From: Echinococcus granulosus
Taxonomy: Eukaryota > Platyhelminthes > Cestoda > Cyclophyllidea > Taeniidae
Assembly (NCBI RefSeq): GCF_000524195.1
Contig: NW_020170413.1
Location: forward strand, 519,008 to 583,007
DNA length: 64,000 bases
Direction: 5' to 3'
Below, one piece after another: positions 62,235 through 64,000 of the stretch. Each line of letters opens with the position of its first letter. Positions within the stretch are counted from its first letter, which is position 1. A program made the translations under genes and the position numbers. The notes beneath the pieces are model-generated. The model was not told the origin of the DNA, made no database searches, and saw only the letters and a list, made by a program, of their open reading frames with translations.

Positions 62235-63170
62235 GCACACATTTCGTTGTACTGAAGTTTGACTGGTTGAATATGGAGTTGTGTATTGCCGACGAGGTGG
62301 TCTGTCGGTGCGATGAATTTTACCACTTGGATTACATTCACGCTCCACGGATGATGGAAATTGCGGTGTTCTCCTGACAGTAGGATCGGCCTGTCTAGCT
62401 GTACTAGGTCTTCTTCTCAGTAGACATTGGACTGCCTCTGCTCGCCGTCGTATCTCTTCTGTTTGATATATGCTAGGCGTCTGTAACACAGAGGGCCATT
62501 GAAAATCTGTACCATGCCTTCTTTCAATCTCAGCACGTACTGAGGGACACTGTAAGTTGCGACTTTCGCGTTTAGTAAAAAGATGTCGGTTGATACTGTG
62601 AGCATTTTGAAATATAAAACAGTAGTTGGTGTATGGACTGTAGACCTATCTACAAGCAGGCATCGTCCAAAGCATAAATCCCAGTCTTGTGATTGGGGTT
62701 CCCAGGCGAAAGCCTTTGGCAGTCCAAGCCAAGTGTAATTTATTCTTTTCAATTGTCCATTGTCTTGTGAATGTCTAAGTGTTGCGTTTGTCATATAAAA
62801 CCCAAGGGGCTTACAAAGTTTGGTAAGGGGTGGGCTTGCGAAATCAACACCGTGATAGCTGTGCACCGTTTCAGAAACTCCCTGTTGACAAATTTAGCAA
62901 ATAACGAAAGTGAAAGCAACCAATTCAGTGTCTTGTGTCCGCACGGGTTGTGCCTTGGTTACTTTTGTGAAGCATTTTACCATGACAGGGATATAATAGA
63001 TCCCTCTTTCTGCGGTCAGTAGAGGATCCACGATATCAATGCCCACTGTCTACTCTGGGAAAACCTGTGGACATGTACTATGCAGTGATGCGATGGCTGT
63101 GAGGTGAGGCTTTTCAAAGCTGCTGTAAGCAACACAGGTTTGGTAGAGATCAAGTGAATTAGGGATAAGC
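62235..63170 (-). mobile_element. Decayed Ty3/Gypsy-type integrase remnant
   Basis: Read on the minus strand, the segment follows the order of an LTR-retrotransposon integrase: a remnant of the zinc-binding CxxC region near 63150, the start of the catalytic core (GIDIVDPL near 63035), the FTKVTKAQPV segment, the HSYHG segment where the second catalytic Asp would be (it is Tyr here), the HSQDNGQ segment near 62760, and a C-terminal HHPW segment near 62330. There are in-frame stops (near 63054, 62895 and 62430) and at least one frameshift. The element cannot be active. I did not find LTRs, reverse transcriptase or RNase H in the window; it may continue past 63170. Confidence 0.78.
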
Positions 63171-64000
63171 GAAGACTACTAGTACCTTTTGATCGAGGCA
63201 TCTAGCATCTGGTTTAGTGTATTCAAGTCCATTGACAAAATCCATATAAGCTTTGAAAGGGAGAAGATTTACTTTAGCTGCCACTGATGAGACAAATTCG
63301 ACGTTCATCTCTTCCAGCTCTGATTACGTAATCTCGGAACATGAAAAGTACGGCAAGAACTACAGCTTTAGTAGAAGGATGGTATTAAAATATGGAGATG
63401 ACAGCGGTTTTTTCCTCCTCAGGGGTTAGAGGCGTCCGCACCGTCACTTGTTTGGTGCAAACTGGCACCCTTCCTCCAAAAAGGGATTTTAAATAAACAA
63501 GTAATGCACAATAGATACTAATTGGCAGTTCAAAAGCAACACCTATTAGAAATCTGGAAAACAAGTACCCATATTTTCTGCTAATTCGAACTTGCAGTAC
63601 GCCATTGTACCATCTTAAGAATTCCCTGAAAGAGCAAAAGGCAAAATACCTGAGTTGAACATGTATTGGCAACGTAGAGAGGGGCTATAGGCCACTAGTA
63701 TGGCCCAAGGGCGTGCTGACCAGTCTACGAACAATCACAGAATCCTAACTGCCCTTCACACCACGACAAAGAGTAGACCAATTTGTAGTAATTTAGCTGC
63801 TTGTATAATTCTCAGTTCTAGTATCAGGCCACTCGAGGCTACACTACTATGATTTAACTTGAATTCGGCCACTATGGCTGTGTTACTGGCCTAGACGGCC
63901 TTCTGTAGGTCGATAATGTATATTTTTCCCAAGTCTTGTATTGGGGGTTGCCAATTAGGTTGGGGGTTGCCCACTTAGGTGTAATGTAATACTTATTTTG
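63171..64000. other. Right edge of window, possible continuation of the retroelement
   Basis: A minus-strand frame at 63385-63672 lies directly upstream (in the sense of the element) of the integrase remnant and may be decayed pol, but I see no motif. The last 60 bases contain a short direct repeat of TTGGGGGTTGCC. Confidence 0.35.

Overview
This window is eukaryotic: genes are split by many GT-AG introns, several of them very short (28 to 90 bases), and there are no operons or ribosome binding sites. The organism is almost certainly a taeniid tapeworm, most likely Echinococcus. The first gene (minus strand, 9-1211, seven exons) encodes a 238-residue BAR-domain protein that I recognise as the Echinococcus P29 antigen. 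Two small minus-strand genes further in look like members of the tapeworm 8-kDa / antigen B family. I saw no tRNA, rRNA or CRISPR, and only one mobile-element remnant that I can support. There is a 100-base run of N at 21060-21159.

Layout. (1) 9-1211 minus: P29. (2) 3126-13710 plus: an approximately 15-exon gene, head to head with P29, for a small single-pass membrane protein with a signal peptide, a short ectodomain, one transmembrane helix and a long Ser/Thr/Gly-rich tail; I do not recognise the family. (3) 13711-20301: no gene that I can support. (4) 20302-53173 plus: exons of a very large protein. Its 5' part (20302-21806) has EGF-like modules and contains the assembly gap. After a gap of about 15 kb come three equal 75-base cysteine-rich exons, a long ectodomain and a C-terminal half with five or six membrane segments, ending at a TAG at 53171-53173. 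(5) Inside the 21807-37069 interval, which is phase-compatible with being one intron of gene (4), sit four small secreted-protein genes: a plus-strand paralogous pair (24593-26074 and 28429-29724) and two minus-strand antigen-B-like genes (31098-31731 and 35633-36177). (6) 53174-62230 holds decayed copies of the last exons of gene (4), and 62235-63170 (minus) a decayed Ty3/Gypsy-type integrase.

How they fit together. Several of these genes are of the host-interface kind: P29 is a known tegument/germinal-layer antigen, antigen-B-like proteins are secreted lipid carriers, and the paralogous pair are secreted proteins sharing a cysteine-bearing head and having quite different tails (His-rich in one, Gly/Tyr-rich with CxC motifs in the other). 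The four nested genes each have a TATA-like box 35 to 65 bases before the ATG, and the two antigen-B-like genes share an identical ten-base TATA core. All exon boundaries were inferred by eye from splice signals and reading phase; no transcript evidence was available. Long introns in the annotated genes that are not itemised separately contained nothing I could support.
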